NCBI GenBank assembly: GCA_002456975.1
Contig: NTKA01000010.1
Location: 1-47,228 of the forward strand
Length of the DNA: 47,228 nt
Direction: 5' to 3'
DNA from: Halieaceae bacterium MED-G27
GTDB lineage: Bacteria > Pseudomonadota > Gammaproteobacteria > Pseudomonadales > Halieaceae
The translations under genes were made by a program, and so were the position numbers. Of this stretch, positions 45,953 to 47,228 are shown piece after piece (the first letter of the stretch is position 1; the number at the start of each line of letters is the position of its first letter). The notes under the pieces are model-generated. The model was not told the DNA's origin and made no database searches. It saw only the letters and a list, made by a program, of their open reading frames with translations.

Positions 45953-47228
45953 ATTTTCGGAAAAATATTACTTAGGGCGGCGAGTAAAAGATGCCGCGTC
46001 CCTTAATCCCTACATGGGGCATTTATGGGGCGAGGTTACTGCGGTAAGTGGAGCCACCGCAATTTGTAATGGTTTTAAAGCGCCCGTAGGAGCGCTTTGC
46101 GAAATCACCATAGAAGATGCTAAGGCCTCCTCCATTCTCGCTGAAGTAGTCGCGTTTTCTGAGGATGGGCTGGTCTTGATGCCTTTCGATGATCTGGCTG
46201 GTGTCTGTCACGGGAGTCGAGTCAGAATGATTCAGAAGATCTCCTCTGTGAGAGTAGGGCCTCAGCTCAAGGGCAGAGTAATTGACCCCCTAGGAAATTT
46301 TTTAGACAAACTTCCTCCTCCCGATATCAACAAATTTTCAGTTTTTCATGGGAGGCAAGTTCAAGCCGTTGATCGACGACCCAATGATGAACCGTTAGAC
46401 GTGGGCGTTAGAGTTGTTAACAGTATTTTAACGCTGGCACGCGGCCAAAGAGTTGGGCTTGTCGCCGGCTCTGGTGTTGGTAAAAGCTCATTGCTGGCTA
46501 TGATGACAAAACATACCACCGCCGACATTGTTGTTGTGGTGCTTGTCGGTGAGCGAGGGAGAGAAGCGACAGAGTTTATAGAGGAAACGCTCGGGCAGGC
46601 CGGTCTCGAAAACTCGGTTGTGGTACTCGCCACCTCAGAGGCGTCTCCAGTCCTCAGGCGAAAAGCAAACGATACTGGTCACACGATTGCTGAGTATTTC
46701 AGAGATCAGGGTCTAAATGTCCTACTTCTGGTTGATAGTCTCACAAGAGTTGCGCATGCAGAGCGAGAGATTGGGCTTTCTGCAGGAGAGCCACCCACAA
46801 GCAAGGGATACCCACCGTCAGTTTTTAGTAAGTTGCCCCGGATTATGGAGCGAGGGGGAATGAGTGATGGGGAAGGGAGCATAACCAGTATCTATACGGT
46901 GCTTGTCGAATTTGAGGCCGGGGATGATCCTATTGTTGAGGTTGCTCGTTCCTCGCTGGATGGCCAAATTATGCTCTCGAGAGAAATGGCAGACGCGGGC
47001 ATCTACCCTGCTGTCAACCTGAAAGGCTCGATATCGCGTCTGTCACAGAGGGTCGTGGATAAAAATCTGACTGACCTTGCTCGAGACTTTCGCCGTTTGT
47101 GGACTAAGTTTGAGCAGAATAGAGACCTTATTATGGTAGGGGCGTACGAGTCGGGTTCTGATGAAGAACTCGATCGAGCGATAAGAATGCGCAAGGAAAT
47201 GGAAAGCTTCATCGAGCAAGATTTAAGT
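45945..47228 (+). CDS. fliI: Flagellum-specific ATP synthase FliI (runs off the right edge)
   Basis: Export ATPase of the flagellar type III system; 428 codons are in the window and there is no stop yet. It begins at ATG 45945, overlapping fliH by 8 bases. Walker A is VAGSGVGKSSLLAMM, then LVGERGREATEFIEETL, Walker B LLLVDSLTRVAHAERE and SAGEPPTSKGYPPSVFS, which is the type III ATPase signature rather than F-ATPase. The order fliEFGHI matches Pseudomonas and Vibrio. Confidence 0.96.
   Translation, partial: MTEFSEKYYLGRRVKDAASLNPYMGHLWGEVTAVSGATAICNGFKAPVGALCEITIEDAKASSILAEVVAFSEDGLVLMPFDDLAGVCHGSRVRMIQKISSVRVGPQLKGRVIDPLGNFLDKLPPPDINKFSVFHGRQVQAVDRRPNDEPLDVGVRVVNSILTLARGQRVGLVAGSGVGKSSLLAMMTKHTTADIVVVVLVGERGREATEFIEETLGQAGLENSVVVLATSEASPVLRRKANDTGHTIAEYFRDQGLNVLLLVDSLTRVAHAEREIGLSAGEPPTSKGYPPSVFSKLPRIMERGGMSDGEGSITSIYTVLVEFEAGDDPIVEVARSSLDGQIMLSREMADAGIYPAVNLKGSISRLSQRVVDKNLTDLARDFRRLWTKFEQNRDLIMVGAYESGSDEELDRAIRMRKEMESFIEQDLS

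Noticed and set aside
1-47228. tRNA, rRNA, CRISPR arrays, insertion sequences, phage genes
   Set aside because: I looked for repeats with regular spacing, transposase motifs and tRNA-like sequences in the gaps and found none; a covariance-model scan would be needed to exclude small RNAs.

Overview
The window reads as a dense, ordinary-looking chromosome segment from a marine-type gammaproteobacterium. Gene order supports this: polA-engB-cytochrome c4-dsbA, waaA/tolC/yqiB/cpdA/parE, and a FleQ/FleR-type regulator pair running into fliEFGHI are all arrangements familiar from Pseudomonas, Vibrio and oligotrophic marine relatives. The haem-A farnesyltransferase plus SCO pair implies an aerobic respirer with an aa3-type oxidase. 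A Halieaceae (OM60/NOR5-like) source is my guess from overall flavour only. I saw no tRNA, rRNA, CRISPR array, insertion sequence or prophage gene.

Layout. 1-4239: cytochrome oxidase biogenesis (cyoE/ctaB, sco) translationally coupled to polA. 4324-6728: engB divergent from a promoter that serves two periplasmic c-type cytochromes (c5-like, c4) and dsbA. 6752-19482: a concentration of nitrogen and branched-chain amino-acid genes (Lrp-family regulator divergent from a type-2 leuA, then ilvD, argA, glnE, ilvE), interrupted by a diguanylate cyclase, a lipoprotein and a Pit phosphate transporter. 19514-25502: a lipase-like hydrolase, a coupled glycosyltransferase/methyltransferase/QW-repeat-protein cassette with a second methyltransferase facing it, then waaA (Kdo transferase). 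25504-30990: tolC divergent from yqiB-cpdA-parE, then a YceI protein. 30991-34808: a minus-strand operon of PAP2 phosphatase, MJ1255-type glycosyltransferase and an octahaem c-type cytochrome with a C-terminal TPR-like part. 34910-38223: a glutamine amidotransferase, glyoxalase I, a 316-bp gap with a long inverted repeat, a small zinc-ribbon protein, rdgC, a DUF1653 protein and an ABM-like protein. 38264-47228: a voltage-gated-type potassium channel and the head of a flagellar locus (two sigma-54 activators, then fliE, fliF, fliG, fliH and the start of fliI). This last part is visibly richer in A+T than the rest.

The most unusual points are: (i) the flagellar control module, in which the FleQ-type activator has no N-terminal domain, the FleR-type activator has only a degenerate N-terminal region, no FleS/FlrB kinase lies between them, and a good -24/-12 sequence stands before the second regulator; (ii) the uncharacterised glycan/methylation cassette beside waaA; (iii) the PAP2-glycosyltransferase-octahaem cytochrome operon; (iv) a long inverted repeat with two inner hairpins at 36141-36328. 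None of these is proven to be a new system from sequence alone.
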